Shown here piece by piece: positions 9,594-19,099 of a stretch of DNA of 45,178 nucleotides. The translations under genes and the position numbers were made by a program. The DNA lies in assembly GCA_026981655.1 (NCBI GenBank), contig JALSIJ010000228.1, positions 1 to 45,178 of the forward strand, read 5' to 3'. The DNA comes from Rhizobiaceae bacterium. GTDB taxonomy: Bacteria > Pseudomonadota > Alphaproteobacteria > Rhizobiales > Rhizobiaceae. The notes under the pieces are model-generated. The model was given only the letters and a program-made list of their open reading frames with translations. It made no database searches and was not told the origin of the DNA. Numbering within the stretch: the first letter of the stretch is position 1; each line of letters begins with the position of its first letter.

Positions 9594-9914
9594 TTATACT
9601 TCTGAATTAATCCAGTCAGAAAGCTTGCTTTTTGGTGCGGCGCCAACTTGAATGGCTACAGGTTCACCATCTTTAAACATCAATAAGGTCGGGATTGAGC
9701 GAACACCATATTTTGCAGCCAATTCAGGATTTTCATCCATATTCAGTTTGGCAATCTTCACTTTTCCATCCATTTCCTCAGAAATTTCTTCAAGGCTTGG
9801 TGCAATCATTTTGCATGGCCCGCACCATTCGGCCCAAAAATCCACCACAACCGGAATATCGGATTTTAGAACTTCTGCTTCAAAATTGCTGTTGTCTGCT
9901 TTGTGTGTAGCCAT
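9594..9914 (-). CDS. trxA: thioredoxin
   Basis: A standard 106-residue thioredoxin, the general cytosolic dithiol reductant and the electron donor for MsrA, which is encoded at the other end of this region. The active site WCGPC has Cys31 and Cys34, the conserved cis-proline loop is RSIPTLLMF, and [14 protein letters not shown] is canonical. The ATG is preceded by GGAGATAATTAAT, a good binding site. It lies 97 bases downstream of addA and is probably the last gene of the divL-addA row; the addA-trxA neighbourhood is common in Hyphomicrobiales. Confidence 0.98.
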   Translation of the reverse strand: MATHKADNSNFEAEVLKSDIPVVVDFWAEWCGPCKMIAPSLEEISEEMDGKVKIAKLNMDENPELAAKYGVRSIPTLLMFKDGEPVAIQVGAAPKSKLSDWINSEV

Positions 9915-10011
9915 ATTAATTATCTCCGTGAAAGGTTCGATTCGGGCTCAGCCTTGTTGTCAGGAAAGTAGGTATTGATATCCTTTCAGTCAAGGACATG
10001 GATTGTCACCC

Positions 10012-13000
10012 CTATATGATTTTGGATAATTGCTCATCTAACATAGATTGCGGAATAAACATTAATTGCGGGACCTCGCACCAAAGAAGCGCAGATTTCA
10101 CCGCCCGATCCGGATATATTCTGCCAACCAGCAGTTGATAAAGTGCAAGTTGGCTAATATAGGCGGCAGGTACATCTGCAATCTCGGCCGGAGGAGACCG
10201 GTTTGTTTTATAGTCAATGATGATTACTTGATCGTCCTCAACAACCAGCCGGTCAATCTGTCCTGAGATAAATTGCGGCAGACCGCCAAACTCAATTGTT
10301 CCTGATACCGATATTTCAGCACCGCTATTGCCGGACGCAAATAAGGTGCCAAATTTTGTGTCCTCCAGAACAGAAAAAACCTGGGAAATAATCTGCTCTT
10401 TGTCCCCGTCAGGCCATTTTGGAAAACTAGATTGAAGATAGTGTTTAGCTGCATCTCGCCGCATTTGCGATGCTGAACCCAAGTCAGTATCAGCCCCACC
10501 AATATCAGGTAAAACCTGTAGCAGGCGATGGATGGCGATACCTCTTTGCAAAGCAAAGGACGGGTTGGAATTATTGTCCCGCGATAAGGGAGACGTAGCA
10601 GATTGCGCCCAATTCTGTGCATCAATCATTGCCTGCGCACCAGAAGGTGTTAATGGCTTTGGCAAAATGGGTTCAGGTTTGACTTTCTCCCCAATCCATT
10701 CAGGTAACCTAACCTGCGCAGCTATGCTGTCATCAGCATCTTTGGCTACCTGTATTTCTGTTTGGGTTTTCAATTTCTGCCAGCGATGGAACTGAGGTTC
10801 ATTATCTTCATTTAAATGCTCTTCACACTCATCGAGCAATGCGTGGGTGACGACTTTGTGCCAACAATTCTCATTGGCATCATGCTTCCCTGTTATCCCG
10901 CAAATGATGAGCCTGTCTTCTGCCCGTGTCATGGCCACATATAACAGGCGTAAATATTCCGCTTCAGATTGAAGTTTGTTTTTTTCAAGAGCATCAAGTG
11001 CCGCTGGAGCAGCAGAAGATTTATTGGGAACCCAAAGAAATCCAGAGTTTGCATTGTCCCCGGTTTCATCTATTTCGACTTCAACCAGCGCCGGATCGTG
11101 TCTGCCGTGATAGGGTGCTGCACCCTTGTCAACCAGAAACACAATCGGGGCTTCCAATCCCTTGGCCGCGTGAACAGTCATAATCTTGATTGTCTTGTCT
11201 TCAAAATCAAATTCACGTTTAATTTCGGGTGCAGAAGATTGCAGCCAGTCAATAAAATTTTGCAACCCCGGAAGTCCGGATTGCTCGTGAGTAAGGGTTT
11301 GCGCCAAAAATGCATCAAGTACATCTTCTGCTTCAACACCCATTCGATTCAGAATTTTTTGCCGGCCTCCATCAGCACCAAGCAATAGAGCAAAAAATTC
11401 GTATACGCGCATTTTGTCAGCCCGTGTTCTTAGTTTTTCAAACTGCTTGAATGCGGATTTTGCAAGGGAATTACTGAGCGCAAGTTTTTCCAAAGCAAGG
11501 TAAAGACTGTTAGTGCCGCGCCCTTGGGCAAGTTCAAGTAGCAATTCTTCATCAAAATTGAAGAGAGGGCTTTTGAGAACTGCCGCAAGTGAAAGATCAT
11601 CCTTTGGCATTAAAATCACATTTGCCAGCGCCATCAGGTCAAGAACGGCAATGTGATCGGTTAACCGCAGGCGATCAGATCCGGCAACTGGAATATCTCG
11701 CTGTTTTAATTCCCGTGTCAGTGCAGATGCAAAGCGATCTCTGGAGCGCACAAGAACAAGAATATCACCAGCCGAAATTGGCCTGCCTTTACCTTCCAGA
11801 AGCGTTTTATTTTGCAGCCAGAATTGGACCTGGTTGGCGATCTGGTTGGCAAGCAAAATTTGCGGGTCATCACCGGTGAGCTGATCAACCGGCAATTCCC
11901 AATTGTCTGGCTCAATCGTATCCGTTTTACTGATGATCGGCCAAATATCAACCATGCCCGGGTCATTATGGCGGATTGTTCCGTGAACAGTATTTTGCTG
12001 ATCCCTGCTAAGTGCAGAATAATTTCCATGCGTCGAGAACACTTTATCAACGGCAGATAGAACATCAGGAACAGAGCGGAATGATAGCCGTAGATTGATG
12101 TCTTCAAAGGTCTTTCCAGCGCGTATTGCCAGCTTTTTCAGCCTATCGCGCTGGTCGGCGAATGCTGTGGGTTCTGCCCCTTGAAAAGAATAGATTGATT
12201 GCTTCTCGTCACCGACCGCAAAAATGGTACGTTCCGCCTCGCGGGCACCTTTACCGGAAAAGAACTCCTCAATCAGCGAGGTGATCACACGCCATTGATG
12301 CGGGTTGGTATCTTGCGCTTCATCTACCAATACGTGATCTATGCCCTGATCGAGTTTATATTGAACCCATTGACTGGCGTCCGAGCGGCCCAATAGTTCA
12401 GCTGAACGTATGATCAGATCATCAAAGTCCAGCAACCCACGGGCGCGTTTTATTTTTTCAAAACGATGGATAATCTGATCGGCGATTGTAAACAGGGCTT
12501 GGCTTGCATTAAGCTGTTTCAATAGGTTTAACTGCTGCCGTAATTGTTCAAAATTATTCAGTTCTTCCATCAAGCGTTCAGTCAGCTGTGGAATTTGATT
12601 TGAAAGTTTTGTGGTAAAAAGACCACGTTGTTTTCTCAAGTCGCCATTTTTAGTCAGAAAGGCTTGCTCCATCAGTTCAAATCGTTGTTGTGCTGATTTG
12701 GCACTGGCCAATAAACGCATATTTACTGCAAGTGTTTGATTGGTCTTAACGCCGGTGGCATCTCCGACGTCGGCAATCTCAATCATTTCAAGCGGTGTTA
12801 AAACCAGCTCACTCATAAATTCTTCAATTAAAGAGCGTGCATCTTGGTCTTGCGGAATGCCCCATTGTTTTTTCATCGCGGAAATGGCTGGCTCAACACC
12901 GCCTGAACGCCCCAGCCATTCCTTTAGCGGATGACGGTTTTTGATGAAGCCGTTAATTGCCTCGTCAATTTTTGTATCACTTGCGGTTCTTATCAGCGTT

Positions 13001-13566
13001 GTCAATGATTGCCCAAGTGAGCCATCCTTGTTCAAACTGGCTTCAATTATGACATTTCGACGGGCCTCACCAATCAATTCAAACTGGGTTCGGTCATCCA
13101 TAATTTCAAAATGCCCGGCAATATTTGCCTCCAGCGGAAACTGGTGCAAAAGCGCTTCGCAAAAGGCATGAATTGTCTGGATTTTCAAACCGCCTGGGGT
13201 TTCAAGTGCCCGGGCGAACAGCCGCCTTGCTTCGCGTAATTGCGCAGGTTGGGGCTCTGAGCCAGTAAGTTCTAATAATGAGCTGGATAGTTTGTCTTCA
13301 TCCATTATGGCCCAGTCGGATAGAAAATCAAATACCCGGTTGGACATTTCAGCCGCCGCTGATTTGGTAAATGTCAAACAAAGGATACGCGATGGATCAA
13401 ACCCGGCAAGCAGCAATCGAACCACCCTGCGGGTCAAAACATAAGTTTTTCCAGAGCCAGCATTTGCCGAAACCCAGGCAGAGTTTTTGGGGTTTGAAGC
13501 ACGTGCCTGATTTTCAATTGTGGTAAGATCAACACCATTATTCGGTTTACTGCCTGTTGGGCTCAT
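10012..13566 (-). CDS. addA: double-strand break repair helicase-nuclease AddA, alphaproteobacterial type
   Basis: AddA is the UvrD-like helicase plus nuclease subunit of AddAB, which resects broken DNA ends and loads RecA (the functional equivalent of RecBCD). In 1184 residues it shows Walker A AGSGKT (36-41), helicase motifs such as LCLTFTKSAAAEM, DDLIIRSAE, HVLVDEAQDTNPHQW and GDEKQSIYSFQGAEP, and motif VI LLYVAMTRAEDRLIICG. A RecB-family nuclease at the C-terminus has the IDYKTNR motif with Asp at about 1118. The start overlaps the addB stop as ATGA (13563-13566), so the two subunits are translationally coupled. Catalytic residues of both activities look intact. Confidence 0.97.
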   Translation of the reverse strand: MSPTGSKPNNGVDLTTIENQARASNPKNSAWVSANAGSGKTYVLTRRVVRLLLAGFDPSRILCLTFTKSAAAEMSNRVFDFLSDWAIMDEDKLSSSLLELTGSEPQPAQLREARRLFARALETPGGLKIQTIHAFCEALLHQFPLEANIAGHFEIMDDRTQFELIGEARRNVIIEASLNKDGSLGQSLTTLIRTASDTKIDEAINGFIKNRHPLKEWLGRSGGVEPAISAMKKQWGIPQDQDARSLIEEFMSELVLTPLEMIEIADVGDATGVKTNQTLAVNMRLLASAKSAQQRFELMEQAFLTKNGDLRKQRGLFTTKLSNQIPQLTERLMEELNNFEQLRQQLNLLKQLNASQALFTIADQIIHRFEKIKRARGLLDFDDLIIRSAELLGRSDASQWVQYKLDQGIDHVLVDEAQDTNPHQWRVITSLIEEFFSGKGAREAERTIFAVGDEKQSIYSFQGAEPTAFADQRDRLKKLAIRAGKTFEDINLRLSFRSVPDVLSAVDKVFSTHGNYSALSRDQQNTVHGTIRHNDPGMVDIWPIISKTDTIEPDNWELPVDQLTGDDPQILLANQIANQVQFWLQNKTLLEGKGRPISAGDILVLVRSRDRFASALTRELKQRDIPVAGSDRLRLTDHIAVLDLMALANVILMPKDDLSLAAVLKSPLFNFDEELLLELAQGRGTNSLYLALEKLALSNSLAKSAFKQFEKLRTRADKMRVYEFFALLLGADGGRQKILNRMGVEAEDVLDAFLAQTLTHEQSGLPGLQNFIDWLQSSAPEIKREFDFEDKTIKIMTVHAAKGLEAPIVFLVDKGAAPYHGRHDPALVEVEIDETGDNANSGFLWVPNKSSAAPAALDALEKNKLQSEAEYLRLLYVAMTRAEDRLIICGITGKHDANENCWHKVVTHALLDECEEHLNEDNEPQFHRWQKLKTQTEIQVAKDADDSIAAQVRLPEWIGEKVKPEPILPKPLTPSGAQAMIDAQNWAQSATSPLSRDNNSNPSFALQRGIAIHRLLQVLPDIGGADTDLGSASQMRRDAAKHYLQSSFPKWPDGDKEQIISQVFSVLEDTKFGTLFASGNSGAEISVSGTIEFGGLPQFISGQIDRLVVEDDQVIIIDYKTNRSPPAEIADVPAAYISQLALYQLLVGRIYPDRAVKSALLWCEVPQLMFIPQSMLDEQLSKII

Positions 13567-16500
13567 AATTCGCCCTCATCATTGCCGTCGTCAAGCGACC
13601 ATTCCATAACCCTGGCCAGATGGTCATAGTCCCCGGATATATCTCCCTGTTTGAAGGGGCGAGCCCGAGAAATATAGCCTTTCTCCGGGTTCTCATAGGC
13701 ACAAACAAGGTTAGTCAAGGCTGCAAGTGCATCTTCGCTTAACTGATGTGGGTCGACCGCATTTCTGGAAACGCCAAGGGCTTCCACTTTAAATCCACCT
13801 GCCGGACGTAGTCGAACATAGGCAAGGCTATCAATGTTTGATGCTTTAACATTTTTGAAAGCACCCCTAAGGGCCATCGCACCTTCCAGCGGCAATTGCG
13901 GTGCAAGCAGTGAGTTTGCCTGACTGACAGACGGATTGGCACCGGTTTTATAGTCAATGATCGCATGGCCGCCATTTGATAGCTGGTCAATTCGGTCGGC
14001 AACGCCACGCAGCATAAATCCATTGCTACCGATCTCAAGCTGCGCCTTTAACTCCACGTCTGATTTTACAATGCCACTACGGCGTTCAGTTTCCCAATTG
14101 ATAAACTCACTAGCGATTTCCAAATATCGCGGCCACCAAAAGGCAACAATATCTTGCGGCAAATCAAGTTTTGCAAACTCAATTTTGCCTATCTCTAGGG
14201 CTAAATCCAGCGGCGGCCGGTTTTTTGTTTCTAGCCAATTTCTGCAGAGTTTCTCGAAAATCGCATGGTAAAGAATACCGCGCTCGCGGGCGTCTATTTC
14301 TCGCCTTATCTGCTCCAATGGTTTGAGGCCCAGAACATATTTTGCATAAATTGCATAGGGGTCACGTATCCATGTCTCAACCTCTGTAACGCGAATACGA
14401 TTGGGCCGAATTTTCACAGGTGGTTTTGGCTCAGGACGGGAAATACTTAACAATCCTCTTTCGTCGCCTATTGGTCGATGGTCAATCTGGTTGGCCCAAT
14501 CCAGATATTTCTGCCCGGATAGCCGCATGGCATCAGCCGCATTCTTACCGGCCAGCGTTAACAGTCGTTGCACCCATCTGGAGGCAACGGTTGGCGCATT
14601 GTCAGCCCGTTTTGTGCGGGTTAAAATAACTTCTTTCGATCCCATCAACATTTGAAAGTCGTGGGCAGCAAGGCCAATCCGGCGTTCCGGCGGCTCCAGC
14701 GACAATGTTGCTTTCATCGGCCGGTTGAGAAATGGATCATTGTTGGTTGCAGCCGGCCATTTACCTTCGTTTAGCCCGCCAAGAATAATGCAGTTTGCTT
14801 GCTGCAACCGAGCTTCCAATGGTCCAAGTATTGATAGTCTTGAATGGGTGTTTCTATGCAGGCGAACTGGCCTTGAACCAAGCAGCGCTTCATAGAATGA
14901 AGGCCATCCACGGGCAGGGAGTTCAAGCTCAATATCGCTTTCACTGGAAGCCAGCATCAGATCGCCAAGGAACTTGCAAAGTGCTTCTCCTGCGTCACCG
15001 TGATAGTGCGCGTTGCCATCGCCATTTTTATTGCGGGCGACACCATCCAGCGCTTCAATGCTGGTTTTGACGAGGTGGCCGAGGCAAACCGGGTCTTGGG
15101 CCGCCAATAATGCGTGTAAGGGAGCAAGTGCTTTGTCCATCGCGCCCGCTAGCTCCAATGCAAGCGGCCATTCATCCTCATTGATTAGCTTTTTTTGTTC
15201 TATCAGTTTGGCTTTGGCTTTTTGAGCAAGTGTTTTAAAGTGACCCGGCACAAAATCAGCAATGTTACCCCTGATTACGTTCAGTTCGAGGGTTTTCTGC
15301 GCAGTGAAAAGGTCACCCTTGCTTAAACCAAAAGATGCAAAGGGATGTTTTATCAAAGATAAAAGAGCGACCGGGTCGGCCTGTTCCAGTGCAATTGCAA
15401 ATACCAACCGGGTGAACGAACCTGGAAGTGTTTCGCTTAAGGGGATGCCAGCTGAATCATCAATCTCAATGCCGAAGCGCTTTAATTCGACGGAAACCCG
15501 ACGGGCTAGTACTCGGTCTGGAGTAACCAGCGCACCGGTTTTTCCCTCTACTTCTAATATTTCCCGCATGGCTAAAGCGATTGATAATGCCTCGTGACGT
15601 TCCCCATCAGCCTCGATCAAGGATACGCCGGAAAATGCCAATTCTGATTTTTCATTGGAAAACCGATCGCGGAATTCAGGCCAATTATCGGTTGTCTCTG
15701 AAGGCTCCATTGAAAGGCTTACGATAGATTCGCGCAGGCGGGCATATCCAATTGAACTGTCATCAACGCCGCTAATATGGGTAACATCATTCCTTTCAAC
15801 AGCCATCCCATCTATGAGTTTCTTTAATCCATATTGCGGATGGCCGGGGGCGGCAGCTTGCTGGTGGGTTACTCTTTTCCGAATATCAATATGGTTGCTT
15901 TTGGCCTGACTCAGTCCTTGCCAAACGTGATCTGGAATATCGCGGTCAAGACCCGGCAAAATTACCGCGCCTTTTTCCATATGAGCGATTGACCCAAGCA
16001 GCGCGGCCGTAGCAGGAATTGAGCCGGTTGATCCGGCCGCAATAACAGGCCCCTTAGAGCCAAATTTGTTATAGTGTTCGGCTTGACGGTGAAGGAGTAG
16101 ACCACGCTTGCTGGCTACATCCATCGCATTTTTTTCCTGCAAAATAAGTGGCCAGCTTTGTGTGGCAATCTTCAGAAATTCAAGAGTTAACTGCCACCAG
16201 TCGGAATGATCATTGGGTACCAGTTCATCCAGTCGCGACCAGTCGGCTTCTTCAGTTGAAACCGTATCCATCAACGACGCAAGATCATTGGCAAGCCATG
16301 CTGCATCCGAAATTGACGCAGGAACGGCCAAGGCCTCATCACCAAACAGTTTCAGCGAAGACTTCTCCAACACGCTGCTCCATCTATCAATCATCTTGGT
16401 CAATAGAAGTTGGCGCTCCAGATTGCTGATTGTCGGATCGAGGTCCAGCGCACTATCAGCTTGCTGTTCGAATATAAATTGGTCCTCTTCAATATCACCT

Positions 16501-16751
16501 AGCGGCAATATTTTGGGAAGCAGCAGGGCATTATTATTTATTCTGGCGACAAATTCAGCCTGTAAGGCGCGCGCGGCACGGCGGGTTGGCACATAAATAG
16601 TAACGCCCGACAATGCCAATGGATCAGCGTCAGGTTTAAATCCGTCAATCAGATTACCGCTTAGCAGCGCATCAACAAGTGTCGATAAAAAAGGCGCAGC
16701 TGGAGGGATTGAAAAGAGGCGGGGAGATATTTTGCGCCGGTTTTCCCGCAT
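13563..16751 (-). CDS. addB: double-strand break repair protein AddB, alphaproteobacterial type
   Basis: AddB is the partner of AddA: a helicase-like, Chi-recognising scaffold with a second RecB-family nuclease. The 1062-residue protein starts MRENRRKISPRLFSIPPAAPF and ends with a nuclease whose motif IDYKTG has Asp at about 933, after the GVADRID strand. Firmicute AddB carries an iron-sulfur cluster held by cysteines around the nuclease domain; here only two isolated cysteines occur in that region (KLCRNW, LVCAYENP), so no such cluster is expected, as in the alphaproteobacterial subfamily. The start ATG overlaps the stop of the upstream nucleotidyltransferase by one base (TAATG). Confidence 0.95.
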   Translation of the reverse strand: MRENRRKISPRLFSIPPAAPFLSTLVDALLSGNLIDGFKPDADPLALSGVTIYVPTRRAARALQAEFVARINNNALLLPKILPLGDIEEDQFIFEQQADSALDLDPTISNLERQLLLTKMIDRWSSVLEKSSLKLFGDEALAVPASISDAAWLANDLASLMDTVSTEEADWSRLDELVPNDHSDWWQLTLEFLKIATQSWPLILQEKNAMDVASKRGLLLHRQAEHYNKFGSKGPVIAAGSTGSIPATAALLGSIAHMEKGAVILPGLDRDIPDHVWQGLSQAKSNHIDIRKRVTHQQAAAPGHPQYGLKKLIDGMAVERNDVTHISGVDDSSIGYARLRESIVSLSMEPSETTDNWPEFRDRFSNEKSELAFSGVSLIEADGERHEALSIALAMREILEVEGKTGALVTPDRVLARRVSVELKRFGIEIDDSAGIPLSETLPGSFTRLVFAIALEQADPVALLSLIKHPFASFGLSKGDLFTAQKTLELNVIRGNIADFVPGHFKTLAQKAKAKLIEQKKLINEDEWPLALELAGAMDKALAPLHALLAAQDPVCLGHLVKTSIEALDGVARNKNGDGNAHYHGDAGEALCKFLGDLMLASSESDIELELPARGWPSFYEALLGSRPVRLHRNTHSRLSILGPLEARLQQANCIILGGLNEGKWPAATNNDPFLNRPMKATLSLEPPERRIGLAAHDFQMLMGSKEVILTRTKRADNAPTVASRWVQRLLTLAGKNAADAMRLSGQKYLDWANQIDHRPIGDERGLLSISRPEPKPPVKIRPNRIRVTEVETWIRDPYAIYAKYVLGLKPLEQIRREIDARERGILYHAIFEKLCRNWLETKNRPPLDLALEIGKIEFAKLDLPQDIVAFWWPRYLEIASEFINWETERRSGIVKSDVELKAQLEIGSNGFMLRGVADRIDQLSNGGHAIIDYKTGANPSVSQANSLLAPQLPLEGAMALRGAFKNVKASNIDSLAYVRLRPAGGFKVEALGVSRNAVDPHQLSEDALAALTNLVCAYENPEKGYISRARPFKQGDISGDYDHLARVMEWSLDDGNDEGEL

Positions 16752-17482
16752 TATGATACAAACTCTTTTATCGCACTTTCAGCTTCATCAATGGACGCTG
16801 GTGTTCCCACATGCAACCAAAGCCCTTCTAAATTTGTGCCATATAGACGACCTTCCTCAATAGCCTCATTAAACAAAGCGTTTAGTGAAAATGGGGCATC
16901 TGGCGAATTGGTAAATATACGGGGATGAAGGATTGCAGCACCCGCATAGATAAAGGGCGCGGTTTCTTTATCACCACGTCGGGTAAGTTGGCCTGCCGGG
17001 CTCATAAAGAAATCTCCCATACCATCAAACCCGACGGCATTTTCTTTTGACGATACAAGCAGTAGAATATCCATGTCATCATCGTTCCAAACTGTAGACA
17101 TCTTGGCAAGGTTTGATGACTTTTTTTCAACCCAGAAGGAATCCGCATTGAGTAGGAAAAAAGCACCTTCACCCAGTTCTGGCAGTGCTTTTTTTGCTCC
17201 GCCGGCGGAATCAAGTAATAAATCCCGTTCATCGGAAATAGTAACTATTGGTGTCTGCCGGGAGCTTATGTGGGCTTCAATCTGGTCTGCCAGATAGTGC
17301 ACATTGACCACAATATTTCCAACTCCGGCATCATCCAGCGCATCAATGGAATGATCAAGCAGTGTTTTGTTCCAGACCTTAATCAAAGGCTTGGGTGTTG
17401 TATTTGTTAGGGGTCGCATACGGGTGCCAAGACCGGCGGCAAGAACGATAGCATGATCAGGTTTTGTTTTGGCTGAAGTCAA
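16751..17482 (-). CDS. murU: NTP-transferase family protein, probable MurNAc-1-phosphate uridylyltransferase
   Basis: A 243-residue nucleotidyltransferase of the sugar-phosphate type. The signature AAGLGTRMRPLTNTTPKPL lies at residues 15-33, and LLNADSFW carries the metal-binding aspartate. MurU converts MurNAc-1-phosphate to UDP-MurNAc in cell-wall recycling, taking its substrate from the kinase AmgK. Here the gene directly follows a TsaE fusion whose second half is an AmgK-like kinase, the arrangement that supports this assignment. It is separated from that gene by 100 bases and overlaps addB by one base. The specific sugar is inferred from context; a mannose- or glucose-1-phosphate enzyme would look similar. 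Confidence 0.8.
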   Translation of the reverse strand: MTSAKTKPDHAIVLAAGLGTRMRPLTNTTPKPLIKVWNKTLLDHSIDALDDAGVGNIVVNVHYLADQIEAHISSRQTPIVTISDERDLLLDSAGGAKKALPELGEGAFFLLNADSFWVEKKSSNLAKMSTVWNDDDMDILLLVSSKENAVGFDGMGDFFMSPAGQLTRRGDKETAPFIYAGAAILHPRIFTNSPDAPFSLNALFNEAIEEGRLYGTNLEGLWLHVGTPASIDEAESAIKEFVS

Positions 17483-17582
17483 CTTTTTGCGGGGCCTTGC
17501 TTGAGTTATGAAATGTCATTTAGTCTGGATGATAATTTTACAATTTATGAAAGCTAAACACTTGATTAGTCAAATGGGCGTG

Positions 17583-19091
17583 TCAAAATCCGGCATTGGT
17601 ATTCAGCCAGCTTTTAAGTTTAGCAAGTATGGGGTGTTTGAGTGAGTGCTTTAAATAGGTTTGCATGTGCGGAATATGCGCAAGATAAGCGGGTTTTCTA
17701 TCGCGCTCATCAAGTCGAACAAAAATGCCCAATACTTTGGTGGCTCTTTGGGCCGCCATTATTGCGTATGCTTCTAAAAAGCCATCACGGTCAAAATCAG
17801 CTTGAAAAGCACATCTTTCCTGAAGGTATCTGTTGAGCAAATTCTGTTCCAGCTTTTGAGGTATTATTACCCTGGCATCTTGTGCAAGTGACGCAACATC
17901 ATAGGCGCTTGGACCGATCATCGCATCCTGAAAATCAATCAAGCCTATCCGGTGATCAGGTTCATTTTCCGCAAGCCATAGCAGATTGGGTGAATGGTAA
18001 TCTCGCAATACCAATGTTTTTTCCGCGTCGGCCAAATGCTTGATTAACTCGCGCCAAATGGCTTCGAACTCTTTTAATGCATCATCATTAAGCGGTTTTC
18101 CGGTAAAGCGCGGCACATACCATTTTGCCAGCAAATCAACTTCAATCATCATTGCGTCGAGGTCATAGGTGGGGATTATGTGGGTGCCAATTTCACCCAC
18201 TGGCACCTTTTCCGGCCAGTTGTGGCTATGCATTTGAGCAAGAACTTTAACGGCCGCCAAATATTTGGATGCGTCAGGTGTGCCTTTATCATCCAGAACG
18301 CCCTCATGTCCGAAGTGATCAATAATCAGAAAGCCGTTATCAAGGTCTTCTGCATAAATTTCAGGTGCTTCAAACCCTCGTTCGCGCAATAAATGCGTTA
18401 TGGCGACATAGGGGCGAACATCCTCAGCCAAATGGGCAATTTGGGAATAGGGTTTGCCATTCGCCATGATTGGCCCATCCGCCATAGGCGGGGCATTCAT
18501 CAAAATTCGTTTATGCCCATTAAATTCGGCAGTTTCATAGGTTCTGGTTGAGGCATCCCCCAGCATGTAGCGGCGAGTTACGGCCGGGCTCCAATTTTCT
18601 GAAAGGAATTTTCGGATTGCCAAACTGCGCTCAATGCGTTCCATCACTGGCGAATTGCCGCTTAATTTTGCCGATCTGGCAACCGGCCCGGTTTCTGCAA
18701 ATTCGATTTCTAAATCAAAGTCGGGAATAAATCCTGACCCGCGTTCAGGCCATTCAATCAAAGCGATGCCCGTTTCCAATGCATCATCAATTCCAAGCTC
18801 TTCCGCCTCGAAGCCATCTTCAAGTCGATATAGATCGAAATGCGCAATCAGGCCGGTTGCTGAGTTCCCGTGATAGGTCTGCGCGAGAGTAAATGTCGGG
18901 CTGGGCACATCAAGATCAAGATCATCGCAAGCGGCCCTGATAAATGCACGCGCAAATGTACTTTTGCCCATGCCAAGGTCGCCGGTCAGATAAATTAAAG
19001 ACCTTTTTCCCAAGGCAAGAGCAAGGTCTTCGCCGAGCAGCTTGGTTGCGTTCTCGTTTTCGAGATAAACAGTAATAGTGCGCGACGTCAT
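17583..19091 (-). CDS. fusion of TsaE (t6A ATPase subunit) and AmgK-like phosphotransferase
   Basis: A 502-residue two-domain protein. Residues 1-150 are TsaE, the ATPase of the TsaBDE complex that makes N6-threonylcarbamoyladenosine in tRNA: Walker A GDLGMGKST (37-45), SPTFTLAQTY, FDLYRLEDGFEAEELGIDD and LIEWPERG. Residues from about 165 are an aminoglycoside-phosphotransferase-fold kinase with the catalytic RDYHSPNLLW loop near residue 366 and the metal-binding IDFQDA. Kinases of this type next to murU phosphorylate MurNAc or GlcNAc at the anomeric position (AmgK). The fusion is common in alphaproteobacteria, yet its two halves belong to unrelated pathways. It starts eight bases after the divL stop. 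Confidence 0.93.
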   Translation of the reverse strand: MTSRTITVYLENENATKLLGEDLALALGKRSLIYLTGDLGMGKSTFARAFIRAACDDLDLDVPSPTFTLAQTYHGNSATGLIAHFDLYRLEDGFEAEELGIDDALETGIALIEWPERGSGFIPDFDLEIEFAETGPVARSAKLSGNSPVMERIERSLAIRKFLSENWSPAVTRRYMLGDASTRTYETAEFNGHKRILMNAPPMADGPIMANGKPYSQIAHLAEDVRPYVAITHLLRERGFEAPEIYAEDLDNGFLIIDHFGHEGVLDDKGTPDASKYLAAVKVLAQMHSHNWPEKVPVGEIGTHIIPTYDLDAMMIEVDLLAKWYVPRFTGKPLNDDALKEFEAIWRELIKHLADAEKTLVLRDYHSPNLLWLAENEPDHRIGLIDFQDAMIGPSAYDVASLAQDARVIIPQKLEQNLLNRYLQERCAFQADFDRDGFLEAYAIMAAQRATKVLGIFVRLDERDRKPAYLAHIPHMQTYLKHSLKHPILAKLKSWLNTNAGF

Positions 19092-19099
19092 ATGAGCAA

